DNA from: a virus
Virus record (IMG/VR): IMGVR_UViG_3300015366_000097
Coordinates: 1 to 42,627 of that record
DNA length: 42,627 nucleotides
Direction: 5' to 3' (one strand)
Part shown: positions 14,898 through 21,311 of the stretch, piece after piece
How positions within the stretch are numbered: the stretch's first letter is position 1
Layout of the letters: the number at the start of each line of letters is the position of its first letter
Position numbers and translations under genes: made by a program
The notes under the pieces: generated by a model
Databases searched by the model: none
What the model saw: only the letters and a program-made list of their open reading frames with translations
Told to the model about the DNA's origin: nothing

Positions 14898-15360
14898 TTT
14901 TGTCCTTCTTACCCATAATCATGGGCAACACTTTTTCGGCAGTACGGCCGCCGAAATACGCCAGCATGACAAGTTGCCCCCATTGGCCCAGCAACGTGAC
15001 ATACGATTCGTTCACACTTTTGCCAAATGCGGACATTAGGGCGAAAAGGTTGTAAGTCGTCAGCAAGTAAATGAGCGTCATTGGGCGGATGTTTTTTGAC
15101 AGCCACGAATCTGACGCCATGTCAGCTTGCCAACGGTCGGTCACGCCCTTTTGCTCAATCTCAAACTGCTTGAGGTCAATCTCTTTGAGCTTCAAAGCCA
15201 AATCGGGATTGGCTTCAAGGGCGGCAGTCACTTCGCTGATTGCGGCTGGCACACCGAGCTTTTCAGCAATGGCCTTCACAGCCATGCCACCCATGGGCCC
15301 CGCGACCGCTGTGGCAAGGCCAGGGGCGACCGTTTTCAGTAGGTCAAAGAGTTTGTCCAT
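14890..15360 (-). CDS. Holin, GTA-type three-transmembrane family
   Basis: 156 residues. The N-terminal ~45 residues are Gly/Ala-rich (VAPGLATAVAGPMGGMAVKAIAEKLGV), a central charged helical stretch follows, then DSWLSKNIRPMTLIYLLTTYNLFALM and YVTLLGQWGQLVMLAYFGGRTAEKV. The W-L-S-K-x-I-R-P-M and YFGGRTAEKV motifs match the 3TM holin family of phages and gene-transfer agents. Function: membrane permeabilisation to release the endolysin. It overlaps the genes on both sides. Confidence 0.85.
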   Translation of the reverse strand: MDKLFDLLKTVAPGLATAVAGPMGGMAVKAIAEKLGVPAAISEVTAALEANPDLALKLKEIDLKQFEIEQKGVTDRWQADMASDSWLSKNIRPMTLIYLLTTYNLFALMSAFGKSVNESYVTLLGQWGQLVMLAYFGGRTAEKVLPMIMGKKDKND

Positions 15361-15670
15361 CTTCGTCCCCTTTTGCGCCTAGCGCCTGTCCAATGGCCGT
15401 TGTGGCTTTGCGGCCGGAAATGCCACCCAAGGTGCCCACGCCCATGAAGGCGATGGCTTTCAGGATTTCCAAAAACACAGCGTCAATTGGAGCCAAGGCG
15501 TTATCTTCGGGCACGATGGCAACCGCATACAGCACGCCAAAGGCAATGCCCATGACCATGAATGTGATTGACCGAACCACGAACGCCCAAGTGCGAACTT
15601 CGATTTCGTCGGCTGTCAATTTTTCAGGGTTTAGCCACTTGATAAGGGCCGCTTTTAATACGTCGTTCAT
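15344..15670 (-). CDS. Phage membrane protein, probable second holin component
   Basis: 108 residues with two hydrophobic segments, about 28-53 (AFVVRSITFMVMGIAFGVLYAVAIV) and 68-85 (EILKAIAFMGVGTLGGISG). The soluble C-terminus is short. Position directly before the holin, with a 17-base overlap, suggests a holin or anti-holin partner. Similar small two-TM proteins accompany holins in many phages. The assignment rests on context and hydrophobicity. Confidence 0.7.
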   Translation of the reverse strand: MNDVLKAALIKWLNPEKLTADEIEVRTWAFVVRSITFMVMGIAFGVLYAVAIVPEDNALAPIDAVFLEILKAIAFMGVGTLGGISGRKATTAIGQALGAKGDEDGQTL

Positions 15671-15855
15671 TTTTCGCCTTTCTTTTCTTGCAGTTGTTGA
15701 ATTAAATTCTCAAGTCGCTTTTCAATGACGATATTTCGCTTTTCAGCTTTTACCGCACGAATCCACATATCAAATACGACAGGGCTCACAATCAAAATGA
15801 TTGCCAGTATTAAGCATGCCACAGCAATCATTCCGCGATAAATAAATTTATCCAT
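15667..15855 (-). CDS. Small membrane protein with coiled-coil tail (spanin-like candidate)
   Basis: 62 residues from the ATG at 15855 (MDKFIYRGMIAVACLILAIILIV...). A start at 15831, overlapping the upstream stop as ATGA, is equally possible. One transmembrane helix (about 9-29) is followed by a charged coiled coil (IRAVKAEKRNIVIEKRLENLIQQLQEKK). This is the topology of an i-spanin, but no partner lipoprotein is visible. It is the first of four overlapping lysis-region genes. The first codons contain the palindrome GATAAATAAATTTATC. Confidence 0.65.
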   Translation of the reverse strand: MDKFIYRGMIAVACLILAIILIVSPVVFDMWIRAVKAEKRNIVIEKRLENLIQQLQEKKGEK

Positions 15856-16562
15856 AGTGCCCACAGCCATATTACCAATGTCAATGTCACGAACATTCCC
15901 ACGCCGAAGTCCACTTTGTTGTTGTAATCTTCTTTGCGTCGCCATGATTCGTAATTCCGTTTGATTCGTTCGCGTTCGCGTCGGTCCTGTTGCTTTTCCT
16001 CGACCTTGCCGTAAATCGAATGGAAATTGTCCCACAATGGCCCAAGCTGTGGGGGAACGTGCGCCCCGCGCATCATGCCGCTTAATTTGACATATGAGCC
16101 GTCAAGTTCGTTTTTGATTTGCGACAAAATCAAAATATCGCGCGGGTCTGGCCTGTCCATGGCTTCAACCTCAATTGACTTGATTTCGTACAGCTCACTC
16201 AGTTCCCGATGGTGCTGATAGAAGTCACCGACGTGCGTCAAAAACTGTTGAACAATCTCAGCTTCAGTGGGAATGTGCTGAATGTAGACTTCTTTTTTGG
16301 TCTTTGGGGGCGCTGTGGCCGCGCTAGGAGCGTTTAAAACGATGGGGGCTGGGGGTTTGCCTGTAACTGTGGCAAACAGACCCTTGAGGGTTTGCCAAAT
16401 ACCCCGCACATCTTTGACAATGGCTTGAGCATCCTCTGCTGCCTTTTTGATTTTCTGAACTTGAACCTTTCCATCGGACAAAGCTTCGCAGCAATACTGA
16501 ATGCCCGTGAAGGCGGTTTGCATTGCCTTGATTGCTAGGCCGATGGATATTGGGTCAAGCAC
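15828..16562 (-). CDS. Hypothetical membrane-associated phage protein
   Basis: 244 residues. A helical N-terminal region (about 1-70) is followed by a Pro/Ala linker (GKPPAPIVLNAPSAATAPPKTKKE). A long charged helical central region (about 95-210; RRERERIKRNYESWRRKEDYNNK) then leads to a C-terminal transmembrane segment (VGMFVTLTLVIWLWALWINLF). The shape, a cytoplasmic helical body with a C-terminal anchor, and the position between tail and lysis genes are seen in several phages. No function is known. Confidence 0.78.
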   Translation of the reverse strand: MLDPISIGLAIKAMQTAFTGIQYCCEALSDGKVQVQKIKKAAEDAQAIVKDVRGIWQTLKGLFATVTGKPPAPIVLNAPSAATAPPKTKKEVYIQHIPTEAEIVQQFLTHVGDFYQHHRELSELYEIKSIEVEAMDRPDPRDILILSQIKNELDGSYVKLSGMMRGAHVPPQLGPLWDNFHSIYGKVEEKQQDRRERERIKRNYESWRRKEDYNNKVDFGVGMFVTLTLVIWLWALWINLFIAE

Positions 16563-16563
16563 A

Positions 16564-16875
16564 TCACTTGGTCAAGAATCCAAACTTTGTTTGAATCCCC
16601 AAAATGAGTAAGCCACACACGGTGACGATTAAAAACAAGGTGCCCTTTTTGGCAATATCCAAACGCAAGTCTTTCCAAAATTGCGCTTGTTCTTTTGCCG
16701 ATTCAATCGTTGCCTCATGGTATCGACGATGGCCGCCGAAATCAATGTTGCCATCGTCATCTTTGGCAAAAGCACCTTCGATGTTTTTCAACTCAGCAAG
16801 AATCAAATCAAGCTTGCGTTCAATTCCAATTTCTTGCGGGGTTTCTTGTTGAACCCCTTTGTCATTGGTGAACAT
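16564..16875 (-). CDS. Hypothetical membrane protein with C-terminal anchor
   Basis: 103 residues starting at the ATG at 16875, with GGAGTAATC just upstream. The N-terminal part is charged and helical (IERKLDLILAELKNIEGAFAKDDDGNIDFGGHRRYHEATIESAKEQAQFW). One transmembrane helix lies at the end (LFLIVTVCGLLILGI). The middle DDDGNIDFGGHRRYHE motif seems familiar from proteins in the lysis region of other phages, but the role is unknown. A longer frame to 16914 would overlap the previous gene and lacks a Shine-Dalgarno. Confidence 0.78.
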   Translation of the reverse strand: MFTNDKGVQQETPQEIGIERKLDLILAELKNIEGAFAKDDDGNIDFGGHRRYHEATIESAKEQAQFWKDLRLDIAKKGTLFLIVTVCGLLILGIQTKFGFLTK

Positions 16876-16877
16876 GA

Positions 16878-17354
16878 TTACTCCGCGAAGAAGCTTTGAC
16901 GGAATGGCAGCCACACATTGGCGAATGCCGCGACATTGTCTTTGGTCACTTTCAGCACATTACCGTTTGAAAAGTAGAAGTTCGTCGGCGCAAATTCGAC
17001 GCCTTGAAATTGGGACGCAATCAGCACAGCGGTAACGCCATTTTGATCGTCGCGTGTCGCACTGCACATCACGCCCTCAAATTCAACGCCTACCAATTTG
17101 GGATTGCTGGCGCTGGTCTCGACCCATTCAGGCAATTCGGGCTTTGGTGTTTTGGCAAAATCTTTGAGCTTGAAGCCAAAGCGTTCGATTGTGGTGGTGT
17201 CGGTGACGACTTCCCAGCACTTCGCTTCGTCATTTTTGTGCAAGCTGTAAATGGTACCGACCAGCATCACCATGAAAGTGGCATGGTCAGGGGTATCGGC
17301 AATCGCGTCGAGGTCTTCGCGGCTGTTGATGATTGTGTTAGAAAGTGATCCCAT
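16878..17354 (-). CDS. Hypothetical protein downstream of the DGR reverse transcriptase
   Basis: 158 residues from the ATG at 17354 (MGSLSNTIINSREDLDAIADTPDHATFMVMLVGTIYSL...). GGATGGAAAACAGAT precedes it. It overlaps the last 17 bases of the reverse transcriptase gene, so it is co-transcribed and perhaps coupled. The fold looks mixed alpha/beta with no membrane part. Such proteins lie after tail-fiber genes in some phages and could be chaperone- or virion-associated. I do not recognise the family. Whether it belongs to the DGR is open. Confidence 0.75.
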   Translation of the reverse strand: MGSLSNTIINSREDLDAIADTPDHATFMVMLVGTIYSLHKNDEAKCWEVVTDTTTIERFGFKLKDFAKTPKPELPEWVETSASNPKLVGVEFEGVMCSATRDDQNGVTAVLIASQFQGVEFAPTNFYFSNGNVLKVTKDNVAAFANVWLPFRQSFFAE

Positions 17355-18321
17355 ATCTGTTTTCCATCCATTTGAAAAGATTATTCGTGTCTGCCCATTT
17401 TGCATGACCTTGCCACGATGCTGCAAACTTGGCCAAGCTATCCATATCGTCGTGTTTGACATAGTGTGCGACTTTGCGTTTCGCCCGTGTGACTGAATCC
17501 TTACGCAACAGCTTGTGCGTGGGCCAAATGCGATAGCCTAGGAAATTCACACCTTGCGAAATTGGCGAGACTTGCCATTTGCTGATGTTTAGTTTCAGCT
17601 TGTCCATTGAAAAGTCATTGATTCTCAAAAACGAATCGACCAACTGGTCTTTGTCGTGGCCGAGAATGACGATATCGTCCATGTAACGGGCCCATTGGCG
17701 GTGCTTCAATTCAAAGTGAATAAAGCGGTCGATTGCGTTGCCATACACATTGGCAAACAATTGGCTTGTGAGGCTCCCAATGGGGATGCCACGCCCTTCA
17801 AGCGGGATGATTTCGCGCAACACGCGAAGCGTCTTTTCGCAATCAATCTTGCGGTTAATCATTGCATGCAACACGTCATGGTCAATGCTGGGAAAAAACT
17901 TTGAATAGTCAGTTTTCAGAAAGTATGTCGCTTTTGTTGAGCGCATGGCCGCTTGCAAATACTCAACACCTTTGTGGGTGCCCTTACCAACACGACAAGC
18001 GAAAATTTGCGGCATCAAGGTGCGTTCAAATATCGGAGCAACCACATTGCATAGCGCGTGCTGAACCAATCGGTCTTTGAAGTCCAATGCGGATATGAGG
18101 CGCGGTTTAGGCTCATAAACAAGAAATTGGCGATAACCGCCAATCTTGTATTCACCCGAACGCAATTCCTCTTGCACACTCAACAAGTTGACTTCGGAAA
18201 ATTCTTTGAACTCAAGATAACCAAACGTCAACTTTTTGCCTTTGGCGGTCTTTTCATAGGCCAATCGCAAATTGTCAATGTCGGTTATTTGTTCGATTAA
18301 ATGTCGATGTTTCTTTACCAT
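17338..18321 (-). CDS. DGR reverse transcriptase
   Basis: 327 residues from the ATG at 18321. Motif A is FLKTDYSKFFPSIDH (D138) and motif C is RYMDD (213-216). Motif B is RGIPIGSLTSQLFANVY, where IGSLTSQ is the (I/V/L)GxxxSQ form that separates DGR reverse transcriptases from retroviral and group II enzymes. SQGVNFLGYRIW near 250 is motif E. Size and lack of extra domains fit DGRs. It would copy the TR-containing RNA into adenine-mutagenised cDNA that replaces the VR. The open frame extends upstream to 18939 through the TR, but that part is non-coding sequence without stops. It overlaps the following gene. Confidence 0.95.
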   Translation of the reverse strand: MVKKHRHLIEQITDIDNLRLAYEKTAKGKKLTFGYLEFKEFSEVNLLSVQEELRSGEYKIGGYRQFLVYEPKPRLISALDFKDRLVQHALCNVVAPIFERTLMPQIFACRVGKGTHKGVEYLQAAMRSTKATYFLKTDYSKFFPSIDHDVLHAMINRKIDCEKTLRVLREIIPLEGRGIPIGSLTSQLFANVYGNAIDRFIHFELKHRQWARYMDDIVILGHDKDQLVDSFLRINDFSMDKLKLNISKWQVSPISQGVNFLGYRIWPTHKLLRKDSVTRAKRKVAHYVKHDDMDSLAKFAASWQGHAKWADTNNLFKWMENRYGITF

Positions 18322-18471
18322 AAAGAAGTCGGCTGCGCGTTTGGATTTCCTACTAAGCGTTATGCCGAACCCATGTGTGTATTCCCCGAAGGAGGACAAA
18401 CCCGGCTGACCACACTTTGTTTGGTCTGCCCGCCAAGCCGTAGCGTTGACGGAGCGATGAAGTAATGTCGC
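18322..18471 (-). ncRNA. DGR spacer (Sp) region of the TR RNA
   Basis: 150 bases between the 3' end of the TR and the reverse transcriptase start, without a supported gene. In the well-studied Bordetella phage DGR a spacer of about 140 nt at the same place is part of the template RNA and needed for cDNA priming. Position and length match; the structure was not modelled. Confidence 0.65.
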
Positions 18472-18585
18472 CACAGGCAAAGCGCGACCCGATGTTACTA
18501 TTCGAGTTCGACGCGGCGTTATTCCAATTAGAGTACCGAGAACCGGAGTTCGACCCGTTGTTCCAGTTGCCCCCAAGGATGACCG
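18472..18585 (-). repeat. DGR template repeat (TR)
   Basis: 114 bases that match the VR (19008-19121) at a constant offset of 536 with 106 identities and no gaps. All eight differences (18495, 18496, 18502, 18507, 18508, 18559, 18561, 18580) are adenines on the minus (template-sense) strand. The TR is rich in AAC and AAT codons when read in the VR frame. It starts 6 bases after the Avd-like gene stop. Confidence 0.96.
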
Positions 18586-18590
18586 CCTAT

Positions 18591-18965
18591 TTACCCAGGT
18601 TGCCCCAGCTTTTGTCTCCCTTTCACCCATGCGCCTACCATTGCCCCAACATCCGCCAACAGAATTTGCGCTGTCAGTTGTTGATGTGGCGTAAGCGCAT
18701 GGATGGAAAGGAGAAATCGCATCCAGAAACGTAGCTCCGCAAGCCCTGCGTCTGCCACGTAAATTTTTGATATTTGGTTTGATTTCCCCGCCTGAAAGAA
18801 CAAGTCCGGCATCCCGAGAAGGCATTTCAAAAACATTTCCCGAGCTACCCCGTGTTTGCGCGGCATCGACTGTGCAATTGGATACAAATAGGCAATCACC
18901 CGTTCGTATTTCTCCACAATTGCCATTTGGTCGTAGCATTTGCCAAGTTCCTTAACTGGTTCCAT
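18591..18965 (-). CDS. avd: DGR accessory variability determinant (Avd-like)
   Basis: 124 residues, all helical (EKYERVIAYLYPIAQSMPRKHGVAREMFLKCLLGMPDLFFQAGK...LAELRFWMRFLLSIHALTPHQQLTAQILLADVGAMVGAW). Length, basic charge and the four-helix pattern, with Y-x-x-x-x-x-P-x-x-R-K-x-x and L-R-x-x-x-R, fit the Avd/four-helix-bundle family. Avd forms a pentameric ring that binds the reverse transcriptase and template RNA and is essential for mutagenic homing. It lies between VR and TR, the usual place. The ATG is 7 bases beyond the hairpin and lacks a clear Shine-Dalgarno. Confidence 0.88.
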   Translation of the reverse strand: MEPVKELGKCYDQMAIVEKYERVIAYLYPIAQSMPRKHGVAREMFLKCLLGMPDLFFQAGKSNQISKIYVADAGLAELRFWMRFLLSIHALTPHQQLTAQILLADVGAMVGAWVKGRQKLGQPG

Positions 18966-18971
18966 TTAGAC

Positions 18972-18987
18972 GGGCGCTTTCGCGCCC
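18972..18987 (-). promoter_or_regulatory. GAAA-loop hairpin downstream of the VR
   Basis: On the minus strand GGGCGC-GAAA-GCGCCC, directly after the tail-fiber stop and 20 bases beyond the VR end. In the Bordetella phage DGR a G+C-rich hairpin/cruciform with a GAAA loop sits just after the VR and promotes target recognition. No U-run follows, so it is not a typical terminator. Confidence 0.75.
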
Positions 18988-20652
18988 TCAATCAAGTTGC
19001 AGGTGGTCACAGGCAAAGCGCGACCCGATGCCACTATCCGAGAACGACGCGGCGTTATTCCAATTAGAGTACCGAGAACCGGAGTTCGACCCGTAGATCC
19101 AGTTGCCCCCAAGGAGGACCGTATTCGGTGCGTTGTATTCCGAACCACGGCTTGCCGTTGTGCCCGTTGCTGGGTTCCAACCGCCGGTAGCGTATGCGCC
19201 ACCACGTTCGCGGCCCCATATTTGCAACACGCCCGTGGCTTGAATCACGCCCCATTTGGATGTGTAAACCGCGTTCAAAATGGTGTTGTTTTGGTCGGTA
19301 CCGATTGACGATGCTTCGGTTGTACCGTAAGCCGCCGACATGAATTCTTGTTGCGTAGGGCAGCGCTTACCAAAGGCAGTCGCCAACTCCATGGCTTGCC
19401 ACCAGTTGTACGAACCGTAAGTGGCCGTTCCGTTGCCGCCAAACATGGTGGGCACTTTGGGTGGGCTTGCGCCGTCACCCATCAACACGTTGTATTTGCT
19501 TGAACCGTTGGTGATGGCGTCCACACCCGTCAAATAAATATCCATCCAAAAGCCACCGGCCACAAGCGTCATGCCGCGCGGGTCAGAAGCGGTGGGGCGG
19601 AATTTCAAATCCCACAGTGAATATTGGTTGATTGCCGGTGTCGTGTCACCACCCGATTGCGCAGTTGCGTTGCCGCCTGGTGCGTAATGGAAGCCGCCAA
19701 TCTTGCGCGAATTGGCCGTGGTGTAACCCGAGGGTGCGCTAAAGCTGGAATCAGCACGACAAGTGCCGTCGGTACACACGTAAATGGCGTAATCCGTACC
19801 CGCTGTGAGCGTGGGCATGGTGATGTTGGTATCTGTCGCAAAGGTCTGCAAAAGGCCAGCAACCGTAACGATGGTTCCAGCCTTGATTGTGGCCGTGCCA
19901 GCACCCGTCTTTGTGAAAACGGGAGTCGTGCTGTCCACTTTGTAAAAAGCACCAGCGTTGGTCAAATTGGAAACTGCAGCGGCCAAATAAATGTTGGTGC
20001 CGTCACCCACGATTGTTTGTGTCAATGTGACCACCACACCCGTTCCGGCGGCAGTCTTGCACGTCACGGTGTAACCGCCAGTCGTGTTGTTGATAACAAT
20101 CCAATCTTTGGCGATATTGGGGAAAATCAAATTCAAGTTGGCGGTCAATGTGCCAGTGATGACGATGATTGGTTTGCCGTATTGCAAGCCCGTGAGCGTC
20201 ACGTTTGCGTTGGTCATTGTGACAGCTGTCGCGCCGCTTGTGAAATCCGGCACCCAGCCAGCGGCTACAGCACCAGCACTTTCAGGGTCCGTGACGTTGG
20301 CGTCCACAGTGTTGAACCAATAGCCGAGGCCGTCCGAACGCAACACACGTGCGCCTTTTGGATAGCCGCCCACGTTGGTGTCATTCGCAAAAGTGCCGTC
20401 GAAGGGATAGCCGCCGCCCGCGTTGGCCCAGCGAATCACAGCCGATAGGCCATAAAGAATGCCGTTCATGTCCAAACCTGATGGCGGTGTGCCACCGGCG
20501 GCCAAAGGCGTGCGGGTTAATGGTGGAAAACCATCAGTCAGCGATGCGGCACCGTTTGTGATGCCGATTTGTGATGCGGTGGGGATTGTGTTTTTAGCGC
20601 CAGCATTGGCGAAAGGCAAAACCAGCTTTGCCGGGGCGTTAGTTAACTGCAT
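18988..20652 (-). CDS. Tail fiber / receptor-binding protein with DGR-variable C-type-lectin-like domain
   Basis: 554 residues from the ATG at 20652 (AAGGTGCCGTTT upstream). The N-terminal ~140 residues (FANAGAKNTIPTASQIGITNGAASLTDGFPPLT...SGLDMNGILYGLSAVIRWANAGGGYPF) are a common phage tail-fiber head. Beta-rich shaft sequence follows (about 150-350). From about 360 a formylglycine-generating-enzyme/C-type-lectin-like domain begins (GGFWMDIYLTGVD, WWQAMELATAFGKRCPTQQEFMSAAYG, GGYAT-like turns). It ends in the VR (GGNWIYGSNSGSRYSNWNN...SGIGSRFACDH). The protein would bind the host surface, and the DGR changes its tip. It lies directly after the DUF2612 baseplate gene with a 14-base overlap. 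Confidence 0.93.
   Translation of the reverse strand: MQLTNAPAKLVLPFANAGAKNTIPTASQIGITNGAASLTDGFPPLTRTPLAAGGTPPSGLDMNGILYGLSAVIRWANAGGGYPFDGTFANDTNVGGYPKGARVLRSDGLGYWFNTVDANVTDPESAGAVAAGWVPDFTSGATAVTMTNANVTLTGLQYGKPIIVITGTLTANLNLIFPNIAKDWIVINNTTGGYTVTCKTAAGTGVVVTLTQTIVGDGTNIYLAAAVSNLTNAGAFYKVDSTTPVFTKTGAGTATIKAGTIVTVAGLLQTFATDTNITMPTLTAGTDYAIYVCTDGTCRADSSFSAPSGYTTANSRKIGGFHYAPGGNATAQSGGDTTPAINQYSLWDLKFRPTASDPRGMTLVAGGFWMDIYLTGVDAITNGSSKYNVLMGDGASPPKVPTMFGGNGTATYGSYNWWQAMELATAFGKRCPTQQEFMSAAYGTTEASSIGTDQNNTILNAVYTSKWGVIQATGVLQIWGRERGGAYATGGWNPATGTTASRGSEYNAPNTVLLGGNWIYGSNSGSRYSNWNNAASFSDSGIGSRFACDHLQLD
19008..19121 (-). repeat. DGR variable repeat (VR)
   Basis: The 3' end of the tail-fiber gene, residues about 511-549. 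Compared with the TR-encoded sequence, six residues differ: 513 (I to L), 519 (N to I), 520 (N to Y), 537 (N to F), 539 (N to D) and 541 (N to G). Both ends of the VR are identical to the TR, as expected for a homing boundary. Confidence 0.96.
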
Positions 20653-21307
20653 AAACGGCACCTTCTTGAATGAATGGGGCTTGACCAAAAGGAGCGGCCG
20701 ACCCCGTACCAGCTTCCGAAAAGCCGAAAACCGGCGTATTGGTGTTGATGAGTATAGCACCCACCCCCGCTGGACGAGGCAATGCGCCGGACTGCGTCAT
20801 AATCGCAAATTCGTAAGAAGTCAGCAAGAATTCAAACGTGTAGCGCAAATTCATGCCGCCCAAATCATTGACGTAACAGCGACCACGCCCAGCGAACATG
20901 TTTTGCAAAAGCTGATTCAATGATGAGGCGGACGTGTTCGAGATATTCGCCAAAGCCTTGACCAAAATCAATTGGCGGTAAGCATCGTCACCCAGCAAAT
21001 AAGTTTGCGTCGCACCAACGGTACCGTCATAAAAGGGTTGTTCATCGAACGGATACGAGCCGGGCAAAGCGTCGCTAAAGCCAAAATAATTGGGAGCATT
21101 TGGTATTTTCAAAGCCCGCCCAATGTTGACAATGCGGCCCCAAACGTCAAGGCCAAAACCCTGCGCCGTTTCCACATTCCACACGAAGTTGTAAAAGGCT
21201 TCAAAGTCGGCGCGTGGGTCTAAATACTCATTCATGTTTTGAATGAGTTGGCGAATGGTCGAACTGTTGCCGTATTGGCTGATGATGGTTTGTTCAACAT
21301 TCAACAT
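20639..21307 (-). CDS. DUF2612 tail/baseplate protein
   Basis: 222 residues from the ATG at 21307 (MLNVEQTIISQYGNSSTIRQLIQNMNEYLDPRADFEAFYNFVWNVETAQGFGLDVWGRIVNIGR...). The conserved GxGLDVWGRIVxxxR block and the later DDAYRQLILVKALANIS define DUF2612, which is found between the baseplate J-like protein and tail fibers in small myophages. It probably links the fiber to the baseplate (inference from position). It starts 4 bases after the J-like gene. Confidence 0.88.
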   Translation of the reverse strand: MLNVEQTIISQYGNSSTIRQLIQNMNEYLDPRADFEAFYNFVWNVETAQGFGLDVWGRIVNIGRALKIPNAPNYFGFSDALPGSYPFDEQPFYDGTVGATQTYLLGDDAYRQLILVKALANISNTSASSLNQLLQNMFAGRGRCYVNDLGGMNLRYTFEFLLTSYEFAIMTQSGALPRPAGVGAILINTNTPVFGFSEAGTGSAAPFGQAPFIQEGAVYAVN

Positions 21308-21311
21308 AAAT

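Noticed and set aside
17338-18939. A single 533-residue reverse transcriptase ORF reaching upstream through the TR
   Set aside because: Reverse transcriptase motifs start after 18321, the upstream part overlaps TR and the Avd-like gene in another frame, and has no recognisable protein features.
18972-18987. Rho-independent terminator after the tail fiber
   Set aside because: No U-run follows the stem, and the Avd-like, TR and reverse transcriptase region must be transcribed from upstream.
19624-20448. 274-residue plus-strand ORF with many cysteines and histidines
   Set aside because: Antisense shadow of the tail-fiber gene, without Shine-Dalgarno or family features.
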